Shown: positions 8,733 to 17,398, counted from the stretch's first letter. The stretch is DNA of 64,000 bases from Paludibacter sp. UBA6032 (GCA_002427885.1 DIZI01000021.1:62001-126000); one strand, 5' to 3'. Numbers and translations: made by a program. Notes: generated from the letters alone by a model not told the origin.

Positions 8733-8740
8733 CAAATATA
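8733..8740 (-). promoter_or_regulatory. -7 promoter element of the AraC-type gene
   Basis: TATATTTG on the minus strand, 21 bases upstream of the ATG at 8711. Confidence 0.5.
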
Positions 8741-8759
8741 GTCTTAATTCTTTTAGTTT

Positions 8760-9085
8760 CGAACAAAATATGTAGTACAATAATGCCAATGATATATGAT
8801 TGACAATAAAAATGCTGTACAATATTGCGGATTAAACATTGGTGGCAATATTGTTGCTCGACAATATTGCGAATTATATACAGCTGGCAATATTGTAGCT
8901 CAACAAAATTGCGGATTATATACAGCTGGCAATATTGTAGCTCAACAATATTGCGGATTAAACATTGTTGGCAATATTGTAGCTCGACAATAGTGCGGTT
9001 TAAATATTGACGGCATTATTGTTGCTCAACAATATTGCGGTTAATATATATACAGTAATTTTATAGCACAACAATTTTACTCCCG
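8760..9085. repeat. Tandem array of 42-bp units, each able to form a hairpin
   Basis: Five well-conserved units start at 8844, 8886, 8928, 8970 and 9012, with partial or decayed units at 8802-8843, about 8760-8801 and 9054-9085. The best unit contains GCAATATTGT then AGCTCA then ACAATATTGC, i.e. perfect 10-base arms and a 6-base loop; the remaining 13 or so bases are AT-rich and semi-conserved. Because 42 is a multiple of three, the array is open in two frames over about 65 codons, but the repetitive peptides have no recognisable domain and I treat it as non-coding. It occupies the gap between the AraC-type gene and the MFS transporter. Confidence 0.85.
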
Positions 9086-9268
9086 TCTTTTAGAATTTGC
9101 TCAATAAATGTACAAATGTTTCGGTTTGCCGATGGTCGAGATATCTATCTGATTTCAATCCTTAAACATATCCTGTATTATTTTATGTATTACAAATTTA
9201 ACGATTTTTTTAATATTTCGAAGTTGTGAATCAAAGATTCTTGTCACTCAATGTGAAATTAATTTCCG

Positions 9269-9276
9269 TAACTTTG
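9269..9276 (+). promoter_or_regulatory. -7 promoter element of the MFS gene
   Basis: TAACTTTG matches TAnnTTTG and lies 24 bases before the ATG at 9301. Its position inside the longer open frame (which could begin with GTG at 9226) argues that translation starts at 9301. Confidence 0.6.
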
Positions 9277-9300
9277 CAGCCGTTTTTTAAACTGAAAAGG

Positions 9301-10551
9301 ATGTTTAGTTTGTTTTACAGCAGTGACGCTTTTAGGGCGGTTCGTTACCGCGATTTCAGGTATTTTCTGGGATACCGTTTTTTTATGACCATGGCCACGC
9401 TGATGCAATCGGTGATTGTAAGCTGGCACATGTATTTCCTCACCAAAAATGTACTTTGGCTGGGGATGATTGGGTTAGCGGAGGTGGTACCGCAAATTTC
9501 CATTTCGCTTTTCGCCGGACATTATGTCGATTTATGGGATAAGAAAAAGATTATCCGGTCAACCACTTTCTTGTTATTGATTGGTTCAGCCCTGCTAACA
9601 ACTTATAGCATCGAATCATTTCATTCCTACGAGCGACTGGGAATCTGGCCTATATTTATTACCATTTTTCTTACCGGACTGTCGCGGGGAATACTAATGC
9701 CGGCCAATACAGCCGTGTTGGGGCAGTTGGTGGATAAAGCCCATTATGCCAATGCCGCCACCTGGAACAGTGCCAACTGGCAGGTAGCTGCCGTTATGGG
9801 ACCGGCTGTGGGCGGACTTATTTACGGTTTTTCATCCATCACGGTTGCCTACAGTACCGTTTTTGTTCTCTACCTGGTTTCGTTAGTCATGGTCAGCCGG
9901 TTGGAAATAAAAAAGTTGGTCAGCACGTTCAACAAAATGGAAGAAGATATTTTCAGCCGCATTCGGGAAGGCATCAGTTTCGTAAGGAAATCACCCGAAT
10001 TGATGGGAGCGTTTTCACTCGATATGTTTGCCGTACTTTTTGGTGGAGCCGTGGCTTTGTTGCCTGTTTATGCCGCCGATATTTTGCATGTGGGACCCGA
10101 AGGACTCGGATTTTTACGGGCTTGTCCAGCCGTGGGAGCCATCATTATGTCTGTTTTCCTTATGTTCTATCCACCCGAAAAAAATAGTGGTCGTACCTTG
10201 TTGTTGGCAGTTGCAGCTTTTGGATTGTGCATGATTGGCTTTGCATTCTCCCGTTATTTCTGGTTGTCGGGCTTGCTTCTTTTATTAAGCGGATTGTTCG
10301 ACAGTGTGAGCGTGGTGATACGCGGTACCATTTTACAACTGTATACCCCCGAACATATGCGCGGTCGGGTGGGTTCGGTGAATAGTATTTTTATCGGTTC
10401 TTCCAACGAATTGGGCGCTTTCGAATCGGGAGTGACCGCCAAACTGATGGGATTAGTTCCATCGGTGGCTTTCGGTGGCATCATGACTTTAGTTGTTGTT
10501 GCCGTTACTTACCGCATCAATCCCGTATTGCGAAAACTGACGTTGAAATAA
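9301..10551 (+). CDS. Major facilitator superfamily transporter (EntS-like, MFS_3)
   Basis: A 416-residue integral membrane protein with about twelve hydrophobic helices. The N-terminal LRYRDFRYFLGYRF-like segment (here AVRYRDFRYFLGYRF), the FAGHYVDLWDKKKIIRS loop between helices 2 and 3, and GLSRGILMPANTAVLGQLV match the MFS_3 branch that includes the enterobactin exporter EntS and macrolide efflux proteins. It should export a small molecule across the inner membrane using the proton gradient; the substrate is unknown. No siderophore genes are nearby. It appears to be a single-gene unit, preceded by the tandem repeat array and followed by a repeat-rich gap. Start set at the ATG just after the promoter element. 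Confidence 0.85.
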   Translation: MFSLFYSSDAFRAVRYRDFRYFLGYRFFMTMATLMQSVIVSWHMYFLTKNVLWLGMIGLAEVVPQISISLFAGHYVDLWDKKKIIRSTTFLLLIGSALLTTYSIESFHSYERLGIWPIFITIFLTGLSRGILMPANTAVLGQLVDKAHYANAATWNSANWQVAAVMGPAVGGLIYGFSSITVAYSTVFVLYLVSLVMVSRLEIKKLVSTFNKMEEDIFSRIREGISFVRKSPELMGAFSLDMFAVLFGGAVALLPVYAADILHVGPEGLGFLRACPAVGAIIMSVFLMFYPPEKNSGRTLLLAVAAFGLCMIGFAFSRYFWLSGLLLLLSGLFDSVSVVIRGTILQLYTPEHMRGRVGSVNSIFIGSSNELGAFESGVTAKLMGLVPSVAFGGIMTLVVVAVTYRINPVLRKLTLK

Positions 10552-10608
10552 TAATTAACCGCAGAGAATCGCAAAGATTTAACCGCAAAGAAATGCATAG
10601 ATTATACC

Positions 10609-10639
10609 TCCGTCCTACCGCTTAAAGCGGTCAGACGGA
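10609..10639. repeat. Hairpin downstream of the MFS gene
   Basis: TCCGTC..ACCGCTT and AAGCGGT..GACGGA form an imperfect 15-base-arm hairpin. It lies in the 443-bp gene-free stretch 10552-10994, which also holds degenerate AACCGCAAAG-type sequence and the long inverted-repeat element at 10670-10910. It may act as terminator, but there is no T run. Confidence 0.6.
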
Positions 10640-10669
10640 TTGTGCACAATTAAGTAATGGTCACAATAT

Positions 10670-10910
10670 AATGTCGTGTTTTATAATAAGAATAGAACGC
10701 GGATAATTATGGATTAAGCGGATATTAGTTGACAATAAATTAACTGATTTTAGTCATGCAAGCATGACTGATAAGACTGTAAATGTATGAAAATCATTCC
10801 GATCTGTCGGAATTAAAATCCTCCCGATAGCTATCGGGATTAAAATCCGCTATATCAGTGAAGATCCGCGTTCTATTCTTATTACAGTTTAAGTTTAATT
10901 ATACGACATT
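10670..10910. repeat. Long inverted-repeat element (MITE-like), copy 1
   Basis: The ends are inverted copies: AATGTCGT at 10670 and ACGACATT at 10910, then AATAAGAATAGAACGCGGAT (10685-10704) mirrored by ATCCGCGTTCTATTCTTATT (10864-10883). Inside are three further palindromes: AGTCATGCAAGCATGACT (10752-10769), ATTCCGATCTGTCGGAAT (10796-10813) and TCCCGATAGCTATCGGGA (10822-10839). A related element lies at 46849-47099. No open frame of note. The structure suggests a non-autonomous mobile or REP-derived element. Confidence 0.8.
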
Positions 10911-10994
10911 ATTTATTCCCACTTATTTAAATCACAGAGATAATTTCACTTAACGGTTCTTTACGAATACTTAGTGTCCTTCGCGTTTAATCTT

Positions 10995-12551
10995 TTATTT
11001 ATTGACAACCGATAAAATTGAATCAATAGAAAGCGTCGGAGGATTCCAACCGTTCAGCACAAAGGCCGGATGGCTGTAATTTTGAATCAGCACGCTGTCT
11101 TTTCCCATCGTTAATTGTCGCGAGGCAGGAATTCGTTTACTTGTATCAACCGGTTTTCCATCCTTCAGATTGGTGCTGTTGTATTCCCAGTAATGAACGT
11201 TGGAAACATCAGTCCCCAGCGCTCCCCAACCCACCGGACTTATGCCCGAAAGTTGGCAATTGAGTAACACTGCTTCACAATAGGGATATTCCCTGGTCTT
11301 GTTGGATGGCGCACGTGCAATTTCGGTTTCGCCCGCACCACTGCAAACAAGTTTACTGTTCAGCAAAACCACACCATAATTAGCAGATGTATTGCGTATC
11401 CACATAAACGTACCGTAGGAATACATCTCACAACGGTTGAAAAATGTTGGTCCACGCCCCAGATAGGTATCGCCATCGCCATCAATCCGGCAATTATCCA
11501 GATAAACGGAACCGTTGGCCTGCAACGCATCGCCGGAACCGACGATATGCATATCTTTCAGGCTATTTTCTTTGCCCATCATCAATAATCCTTCAGCCTG
11601 CCCTTTGGAAGTAGTTTTAATGGTGAAATTGACCAGTTGAATTCCAGTTGAATTATCCGCAGCAAAAGCAGCGCGCCGGCTGGGGAAAGTACCCGGAAAT
11701 TCGTTGGTGGACACATTGGATGGATGCGGATTGAAGACTTCGTTGTTGGCATAACAAACCACCGTTTTATCCCGATCTTCTCCTACGAAAGTCACATTCG
11801 TCTTGTTTCGGAAGTAAACAATTTCCTCGTAAGTGCCATTTTTTATATAAATGGTTTTACGGGTCGGATTAAAATCGGGAATATAATCGATGGCTCCCTG
11901 AACGGTACTGAAATCTCCCTTGCCATCGCGGCTTACCGTATAGAATTTTGCATCAACCGAAGGAGCTGTTTTCTTTGTACTGAAAAGATAAGCGGAACCT
12001 TTTATTCCGACAAACTTTTTATCTTTAAAAATAAAAACTTCCGGATCAATCTGAACAGAATAGGTTTTTCCATAAGACAGCAGATTATTGTGCAGGTAAA
12101 TGGTGGCTGTTTTGCCGTGAATAATGACCGGATAAAAGTGAAATGCATCCGTAAATCGTCCGATAATATTCAGTTGAAAGGTATCGGAATTAGCCAGCGC
12201 CTCTCCGGATGGTGTTCCGGGTTTTGTATTGGCATTGCTGAAATTATCGGAAACATATTGGTAAGGAGTTTTGGTGTAAGGAGGTACAGCAACGCCATGA
12301 TTCACACTTTGGGTTGGTCCGGCAGGAATGCTCAGATCCAGCATGTCCACCAATTTATTGGTTGAAACATCATACACCCTGATTTTACCGGTATTTCCCA
12401 GAGTTGGACTTTCGCCAAAAGTCAGTTCAATGTGTGTATCGGGATTGACTTGTGTGGCTTTGTTTACGGGAGACAGTGTGAAGACGGCATTTTGTGCACT
12501 GACAAAAAAGCCTGTGAAAAGCAAAATGACGAAGAGCTGGAATTTTTTCAT
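10995..12551 (-). CDS. Secreted pectinesterase (CE8) with N-terminal Ig-like domain
   Basis: Predicted to remove methyl esters from pectin, opening it to lyases and hydrolases. Residues 1-20 are a signal peptide; about 21-195 is an SbsA/Big_5-like beta domain (SPVNKATQVNPDTHIELTF); about 200-518 is the right-handed beta-helix of pectin methylesterases (FYTVSRDGKGDFSTVQGAID, IYIKNGTYEE). Expected catalytic positions are Q318 (GQAE), D341 and D361. The usual QDTL is GDAL here and the usual VDFIFG is GDTYLG, so both Asp residues are kept but their surroundings differ. There is no T9SS tail, so it is probably periplasmic. It is a single-gene unit with its own promoter. Confidence 0.85.
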   Translation of the reverse strand: MKKFQLFVILLFTGFFVSAQNAVFTLSPVNKATQVNPDTHIELTFGESPTLGNTGKIRVYDVSTNKLVDMLDLSIPAGPTQSVNHGVAVPPYTKTPYQYVSDNFSNANTKPGTPSGEALANSDTFQLNIIGRFTDAFHFYPVIIHGKTATIYLHNNLLSYGKTYSVQIDPEVFIFKDKKFVGIKGSAYLFSTKKTAPSVDAKFYTVSRDGKGDFSTVQGAIDYIPDFNPTRKTIYIKNGTYEEIVYFRNKTNVTFVGEDRDKTVVCYANNEVFNPHPSNVSTNEFPGTFPSRRAAFAADNSTGIQLVNFTIKTTSKGQAEGLLMMGKENSLKDMHIVGSGDALQANGSVYLDNCRIDGDGDTYLGRGPTFFNRCEMYSYGTFMWIRNTSANYGVVLLNSKLVCSGAGETEIARAPSNKTREYPYCEAVLLNCQLSGISPVGWGALGTDVSNVHYWEYNSTNLKDGKPVDTSKRIPASRQLTMGKDSVLIQNYSHPAFVLNGWNPPTLSIDSILSVVNK

Positions 12552-12577
12552 GTTGAATTATCATTAGATTGAAAGCC

Positions 12578-12607
12578 AAAGATACTTCATCTTATTTGCT
12601 AAACAAA
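12578..12607 (-). promoter_or_regulatory. Promoter of the pectinesterase gene
   Basis: On the minus strand a -33 TTTG (12604-12607) and a -7 TATCTTTG (12578-12585) are separated by 18 bases, the normal Bacteroidota spacing, 27 bases upstream of the ATG. Confidence 0.7.
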
Positions 12608-12671
12608 ATATCCATTCAACCGGATTTCAGATTACAATTCGTCCTTCTTTACGGGCTGTTTATTTCCAACA

Positions 12672-12703
12672 AAAAAAAGGAAAGCACTTGCTTTCCTTTT
12701 TTT
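12672..12703. terminator. Bidirectional terminator after copZ
   Basis: GGAAAGCA and TGCTTTCC with a 2-base loop, flanked by eight A on the left and a T run on the right, so it can stop transcription in either direction. It ends the copA-copZ unit (minus strand). Confidence 0.85.
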
Positions 12704-12736
12704 ATTGATACATCAACCGCATTAGAATTGTTGTAT

Positions 12737-12946
12737 TTATTTTACTCCCACCACTTCGTAGCCTACATTATCTACGGCGGTTTTCAGAGTTTCGTCACTC
12801 ACTTCTTTCGAAAGTGTAACTTTAGCTGAATTGGACTCCAGATCAACTTTAGCTTCCACACCATCGATATTATTTAGTGCTTTTTCTACACGAGCCGAGC
12901 AATGCCCACAGCTCATTCCTTTAATTAGCAATGTTTTTTCTGACAT
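12737..12946 (-). CDS. copZ: CopZ-like copper chaperone (HMA domain)
   Basis: A 69-residue cytosolic heavy-metal-associated domain. The GMSCGHC loop (Cys13 and Cys16) binds one Cu(I), which the protein hands to the copper ATPase. Length is exactly one HMA domain. I chose the ATG that gives MSEKTLLIKGMSCGHC; an upstream in-frame ATG at 12973 would add nine unconserved residues. It lies 71 bases downstream of copA on the same strand and before a strong terminator, so the two form an operon for copper efflux. Confidence 0.88.
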   Translation of the reverse strand: MSEKTLLIKGMSCGHCSARVEKALNNIDGVEAKVDLESNSAKVTLSKEVSDETLKTAVDNVGYEVVGVK

Positions 12947-13017
12947 AATTGTTGTACGTTTAATAGCCCCCATCCCCGAAATGGATTTAAAGGCCAGATT
13001 AAATTAATATGTTGTTT

Positions 13018-15312
13018 TTAATTGTTCTTTATTTTTGAAACACTGGGTTTGAAACGCATTAATCGTAATGCATTTAATACCACGGTCACCGAACTGAAAC
13101 TCATGGCAGCCGCTGCAAACATCGGATTTAATTTCCAACCAAGCATCCCGTAGAAAACACCCGCAGCCAGCGGAATGCCGATAATATTGTAAAAGAAAGC
13201 CCAGAACAGATTTTGTTTGATATTGATCATCACTGCTTTGCTGAGTCGCAAGGTGGTAACGGCATCCAACAAATCACTGCGCATCAACACCACGTCGGCC
13301 GATTCGATGGCAATATCGGTTCCGGCACCAATGGCAATTCCCAAATCGGAACGCATCAAGGCCGGCGCATCATTTATCCCATCGCCAATCATGGCCACCG
13401 TTTTTCCTTCAGCCTGTAAACGGGCAATTTCCTTGTCCTTATCCTGTGGCAATACTTCGGCTACCACCGAAGAGATGCCTAGTTGCGATTGAATAGCAGC
13501 AGCTGTTTTAGCATGATCTCCGGTCAGCATCACCACATTCATTCCCAAAGCCTTGAATTGATTTATAGCTTCCACACTGGTTTTTTTCAATACATCTGCT
13601 ACCGCAATAATTCCTAATATCTCATTTTCTTTTGCAAGATATAAAGGCGTTTTTCCTTCATCGGCCAGTTTATCAGCCATCTCATTAAAATCCTTCAGAT
13701 CCACTTTACGATCTGTCATAAGTTTAAGATTACCGGCTAAATAATTCATGCCGTTCAATCTACCCTCAATGCCTTGCCCGGCTATGGACCGGAAGTTTTC
13801 TATCGTTTGTATGGATAGATTTTTGCTTTCTGCTTCCAGTAAAATCGCTTCGGACAACGGATGTTCCGATGGTTTTTCGAGCGAAGCGGCTACTTGCAAT
13901 AATTCATTCTGCGTTATTGATTTTACAGAAAAAATATCCGTCACTCGTGGTTTTCCTTCGGTAATCGTACCGGTTTTATCGAGCACCACTGTATCAATTT
14001 TATGCGCCATTTCAAGCGATTCGGCCGATTTAATCAGAATGCCATGCTCGGCACCTTTGCCGGTTCCCACCATTATAGCTACCGGAGTAGCCAGTCCCAA
14101 CGCGCAGGGACAGGAGATAACCAATACGGCAATCCCAATGGATAATGCAAAATCGAACGGATAACCCAATAACATCCAGACAGCAATGGACAGTAATGAA
14201 ATGCCAATGACAACCGGCACAAAAATGGCACTAATTTTATCGGCCAACTTTGAAATGGGTGCTTTGGATGAAGAAGCATCTTCAACCAACTGGATAATAT
14301 GGGCCAGGGTGGTGTCATTCCCGACTTTGGTAGCAAGGATTGTAAAAGATCCGGATTTGTTCATACTGGCTGAAAGTACCGTATCCCCTTTCTCTTTAAA
14401 AACCGGTAAACTTTCACCCGTCAAAGCCGATTCATCCACCGAAGAATTTCCACTATCAACCGTTCCATCCACCGGAACACGCTGACCCGGTTTTACAACA
14501 ACCCTATCGCCCACTAAAACCTGTTCAACCGGAATTTCAACTTCTATGTTATTGCGCAACACGGTAGCTGTTTTAGGAGCCAAATCCATCAAGTGTGTGA
14601 TGGCATCCGATGTTCTTCCTTTCGATTTGGCTTCCAGGTATTTTCCAAGTGTGATTAAAGTCAGGATGGTTGCTCCCGATTCAAAATACAAATCGTGTGA
14701 GAACTGAGTTACCGTATCCATTTCACCATGTCCCATGGCATACCCCATGCGGTAAATCGCAAAAATGCCATAGACAATGGCTGCCGAGGAACCCATGGCA
14801 ATGAGTGAATCCATATTGGGCGAACCTTTGAATAAGGTCTTAAAGCCAACCTGAAAATACTTTTTATTGACAAATGCAATGGGTAAGGTCAGTAGAAACT
14901 GTGTAAATGCAAACAACAAGGCATTTTCAGTTGCATGGAAAGCATGCGGATATGGTAAACCAAGCATGTGTCCCATAGAGATATAAAGCAATGGAACCAG
15001 TAAAACGAGCGAAATCCACCAACGCATTTTCATTTCGTCCTGTTCCAGTTGTACAAAATTTATTTTGGGTGTGGAAGTTGTTTTGGCCGCCGAAGCCACT
15101 TCACGTACATGAGCCTCATAACCTGCATCCTCCACCGATTTTTCGATGGAAATGGCATTGAGGTTTAGATCGTCAAATATGACAGTCATGCTATTGGTTA
15201 GCAAATTTACATTAACAGTTTTTACACCCTCCAGTTTGCTGACACTTTTCTCAACATGTGCCACACAGGAAGAGCAAGTCATGCCCGTAACATCAAATTT
15301 TTCCGTCTTCAT
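13018..15312 (-). CDS. copA: Cu(I)-exporting P-type ATPase CopA
   Basis: A 764-residue P1B-1 ATPase that pumps Cu(I) out of the cytosol. One N-terminal HMA domain carries GMTCSSC (Cys13, Cys16), followed by the transmembrane domain with the CPC metal site (ISCPCALG), the actuator loop TGES, the phosphorylation site DKTGT, the SEHPLSEA motif of metal ATPases, GDGINDAP, and the last helix with MSFSSVTVVLNALR, whose MxxSS is diagnostic for copper. Length is normal. It heads a copA-copZ operon. No copper-responsive regulator gene is visible next to it, and I see no certain promoter in the 124 bases upstream. Confidence 0.95.
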   Translation of the reverse strand: MKTEKFDVTGMTCSSCVAHVEKSVSKLEGVKTVNVNLLTNSMTVIFDDLNLNAISIEKSVEDAGYEAHVREVASAAKTTSTPKINFVQLEQDEMKMRWWISLVLLVPLLYISMGHMLGLPYPHAFHATENALLFAFTQFLLTLPIAFVNKKYFQVGFKTLFKGSPNMDSLIAMGSSAAIVYGIFAIYRMGYAMGHGEMDTVTQFSHDLYFESGATILTLITLGKYLEAKSKGRTSDAITHLMDLAPKTATVLRNNIEVEIPVEQVLVGDRVVVKPGQRVPVDGTVDSGNSSVDESALTGESLPVFKEKGDTVLSASMNKSGSFTILATKVGNDTTLAHIIQLVEDASSSKAPISKLADKISAIFVPVVIGISLLSIAVWMLLGYPFDFALSIGIAVLVISCPCALGLATPVAIMVGTGKGAEHGILIKSAESLEMAHKIDTVVLDKTGTITEGKPRVTDIFSVKSITQNELLQVAASLEKPSEHPLSEAILLEAESKNLSIQTIENFRSIAGQGIEGRLNGMNYLAGNLKLMTDRKVDLKDFNEMADKLADEGKTPLYLAKENEILGIIAVADVLKKTSVEAINQFKALGMNVVMLTGDHAKTAAAIQSQLGISSVVAEVLPQDKDKEIARLQAEGKTVAMIGDGINDAPALMRSDLGIAIGAGTDIAIESADVVLMRSDLLDAVTTLRLSKAVMINIKQNLFWAFFYNIIGIPLAAGVFYGMLGWKLNPMFAAAAMSFSSVTVVLNALRLMRFKPSVSKIKNN

Positions 15313-15436
15313 CTTATAAAATTGTATTCATGCTGAAAAACAGTCCAGACCCGATTAAGTTCAGGACAAGAAGTTGCTTCCATTCATTTTAGGGAAAAAA
15401 TAACTAATTCTTATATCACGAATGTCTGTTTTTAGG

Positions 15437-15444
15437 TATCTTTG
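15437..15444 (+). promoter_or_regulatory. -7 promoter element of the ThrE-like operon
   Basis: TATCTTTG followed by CAGC. Because the longer open frame would begin inside this element (TTG at 15442), the real start must be further downstream, which supports ATG 15550. Confidence 0.55.
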
Positions 15445-15549
15445 CAGCTCTTTAAAAAAAAAGCATGCGTGTTCATTTGGAACATAATACAGGAAAGATC
15501 CGGCAATATTTTTCAGAAACAGCTCCCAAAATTACAAAATATATCCATC

Positions 15550-16341
15550 ATGGAACCCGATTTGGAATATAAAATACCGACAATTGAACAAATTTCGGAT
15601 TTATTAACCGACATAGCATCCGCCCTTATGACTTCGGGAGCTCATACCATGCGCATTATTCAAAATGTTTCGCGCATGGCTAAAACTTTTGGTTACGATA
15701 TTGATTTATCCGTGTTTCAGTTAAGCATTATGATGTCAATCACCAACAAAGAAAATCCATCCAACCGGATGACCATCATAAAAAAAACAAAACCCCTGCT
15801 CTTGAATTTTACGTTTGTATCCGATCTAAGTGCGTTGAGTTGGGATACTTACGACAAAAACCTGCCTTATGATGAAGTAAGGATGAAATTTCAGGAAATC
15901 ATCTCTCAAAAACGAATGTCACGTTGGCTGGTTTTAATACTGGTTTCATTTGCCAATGCCGCTTTTTGCGGACTTTTTAGAGGCGATTTGTATGCCATTG
16001 GCCTGGTATTTATCGGAACGTTGGTTGGATTTTATGTCCGGCAGGAAATGATTTTAAAAAAAATAAATCATTTGGTCATTTTTACTACCAGTGCATTTGT
16101 TGCTTCGCTCATATCGGGATTAGGTTATGTATTTCCATTTGGAAATACGCCGGAAATTGCTCTGGCTGCCAGCGTTCTTTATCTTATTCCCGGAGTTCCT
16201 CTTATCAATTCTGTTTTGGATATTATTGAGGGGCATATCCTTACCGGCATTGCCCGTTTAGTAAATGCTTCCAGTCTGATTGTTTGTATTGCAATCGGTT
16301 TATTTGTTTCAATGTTAATACTCGGTTTGACAAAATTATGA
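15550..16341 (+). CDS. ThrE-type threonine/serine exporter, large subunit (DUF1212)
   Basis: A 263-residue protein with a soluble N-terminus (SALMTSGAHTMRIIQNVSRMA) and about five hydrophobic helices after residue 120. The order and the LIPGVPLINSVLDIIEGH segment are those of the ThrE_1 family, which exports threonine and serine. In this two-gene form the pore is made with the following small protein. The ATG at 15550 is chosen over earlier non-ATG starts because the promoter element at 15437 overlaps the longer frame. It is followed by its partner with an ATGA overlap. Confidence 0.85.
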   Translation: MEPDLEYKIPTIEQISDLLTDIASALMTSGAHTMRIIQNVSRMAKTFGYDIDLSVFQLSIMMSITNKENPSNRMTIIKKTKPLLLNFTFVSDLSALSWDTYDKNLPYDEVRMKFQEIISQKRMSRWLVLILVSFANAAFCGLFRGDLYAIGLVFIGTLVGFYVRQEMILKKINHLVIFTTSAFVASLISGLGYVFPFGNTPEIALAASVLYLIPGVPLINSVLDIIEGHILTGIARLVNASSLIVCIAIGLFVSMLILGLTKL

Positions 16342-16829
16342 ACTCAGATATGTTTCGAATGATCCTTTTTGATGGTCTGCTGGCAGCAATAGCAGCCATT
16401 GGTTTCGCAGTCATTTCAAATCCATCGCGCAAATCGGTTTTTGTCTCCGCCTTATTAGCAGCCATTGGACATTCCCTGCGTTTTTTTCTGATTAAATTGG
16501 GTTTAGAGATTTCACTTGCCACCTTTGTGGCGGCTTCTTGCATCGGATTGATGAGTGTTTTATTTGCCAAACTGATTCATTGCCCGGCTGAAGTGTTTTC
16601 ATTTCCATCGTTACTCCCAATGATTCCGGGATTATTTGCTTACCGTACCATTTTGGGTTTGATAAAATTTATGCAAAATACCGATGCGATAAAATCACAA
16701 CAATACATGTTGGATATCTTCCACAACGGCCTGACCACCTTGTTTATACTTTTAGCATTGGTTATCGGGGTTTCGTTACCGGTTTTGCTTTTCCCAAAAT
16801 ACTCATTTCGGGTGACCCGGAAATATTAA
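16338..16829 (+). CDS. ThrE-type threonine/serine exporter, small subunit (DUF3815)
   Basis: A 163-residue membrane protein with about four to five helices, including SLLPMIPGLFAYRTILGLIKF, typical of the ThrE_2 half of the exporter. Its ATG overlaps the stop of the larger subunit (ATGA at 16338), indicating translational coupling and equal production. An in-frame ATG 54 bases earlier exists but would lie deep in the partner gene. Confidence 0.85.
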   Translation: MNSDMFRMILFDGLLAAIAAIGFAVISNPSRKSVFVSALLAAIGHSLRFFLIKLGLEISLATFVAASCIGLMSVLFAKLIHCPAEVFSFPSLLPMIPGLFAYRTILGLIKFMQNTDAIKSQQYMLDIFHNGLTTLFILLALVIGVSLPVLLFPKYSFRVTRKY

Positions 16830-16856
16830 AGAAATAGCAACACCTTAAATCGTAAA

Positions 16857-16881
16857 TGAGGCTGTCTAAAAAGGTAGCCTC
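16857..16881. terminator. Hairpin after the ThrE-like operon
   Basis: TGAGGCT and AGCCTC with a 12-base loop. The sequence GAGGCTGTCTAAAA is nearly the same as the hairpin left arm and loop at 20090. No clear T run, so termination is only probable. Confidence 0.45.
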
Positions 16882-16932
16882 AAAAGGACAATCTGGAATC
16901 CTGTTGCTTACTAGATTTCTAACAAATCGCTT

Positions 16933-17268
16933 TTAACTGATTTTCTCAACCACTACCGCCGTTCCATATGCCAGCACTTCGGTTAAGCCACTCATCACGT
17001 CATTGGCATCGTAACGCATATTGATAATGGCATTGCAACCCATTTCCTTGCCGTGCTGGATCATCAGTTGATAAGCTTCTTCACGGGCCCGTTCGCACAA
17101 TTCGGTGTAAATGGCATTTTTACCGCCAAATATCGTCATAAAACTTCCGGCAATGTTGCCCACAATGCTACGTGAGCGAACTGTGATGCCGCGTACCAGT
17201 CCCAATTGTCTTACAACCCGGTAACCTTCTAATGAGTTACTCGTGGTGATTAATGTTGTTTCGTTCAT
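16933..17268 (-). CDS. YbjQ/UPF0145-family protein (DUF74)
   Basis: A 111-residue cytosolic protein that matches the YbjQ family over its whole length: TTSNSLEGYRVVRQLGLVRGITVRSRS, the YTELCERAREEAYQLMIQHGKEMGCNAIINMRYD core and a C-terminal AYGTAVVVE strand. The family forms pentameric rings and its function is not established. Start set at ATG 17268 to match the usual length; an upstream ATG at 17322 would add 18 residues. It is a single gene with a promoter about 120 bases upstream. Confidence 0.85.
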   Translation of the reverse strand: MNETTLITTSNSLEGYRVVRQLGLVRGITVRSRSIVGNIAGSFMTIFGGKNAIYTELCERAREEAYQLMIQHGKEMGCNAIINMRYDANDVMSGLTEVLAYGTAVVVEKIS

Positions 17269-17390
17269 AATTTCTGAGGTTGTTTTTTTATTTGAATAAA
17301 AGGAATTCAATAAAATTCTCAAACTTGATGAATCACTGATATTAATCAGATTATCTTTAATGAAACTATTAACTCCGTGATTCAGATACG

Positions 17391-17398
17391 CAAAAATA
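17391..17398 (-). promoter_or_regulatory. -7 promoter element upstream of the YbjQ gene
   Basis: TATTTTTG followed by C on the minus strand, about 122 bases before the chosen start. Confidence 0.45.

Noticed and set aside
8796..9010. Two overlapping frames of 61-65 codons encoding 14-residue repeats
   Set aside because: They arise because the tandem unit (42 bp) is a multiple of three; no domain, no clear start context, and the hairpin structure explains the conservation better.
8802..9053. Possible CRISPR array
   Set aside because: Units are directly abutting with similar, short intervening sequence rather than unique 30-40-bp spacers, and no cas genes are present.
9226..9300. N-terminal extension of the MFS gene from GTG 9226
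   Set aside because: A -7 promoter element lies inside it at 9269-9276, and the family N-terminus begins at the ATG 9301.
11724..12365. 213-codon open frame on the plus strand inside the pectinesterase gene
   Set aside because: Antisense to a gene with clear family motifs; the peptide has no recognisable domain and the frame is a codon-bias shadow.
12569..12829. 86-codon plus-strand frame between pectinesterase and copZ
   Set aside because: Runs through a bidirectional terminator and overlaps copZ on the other strand.
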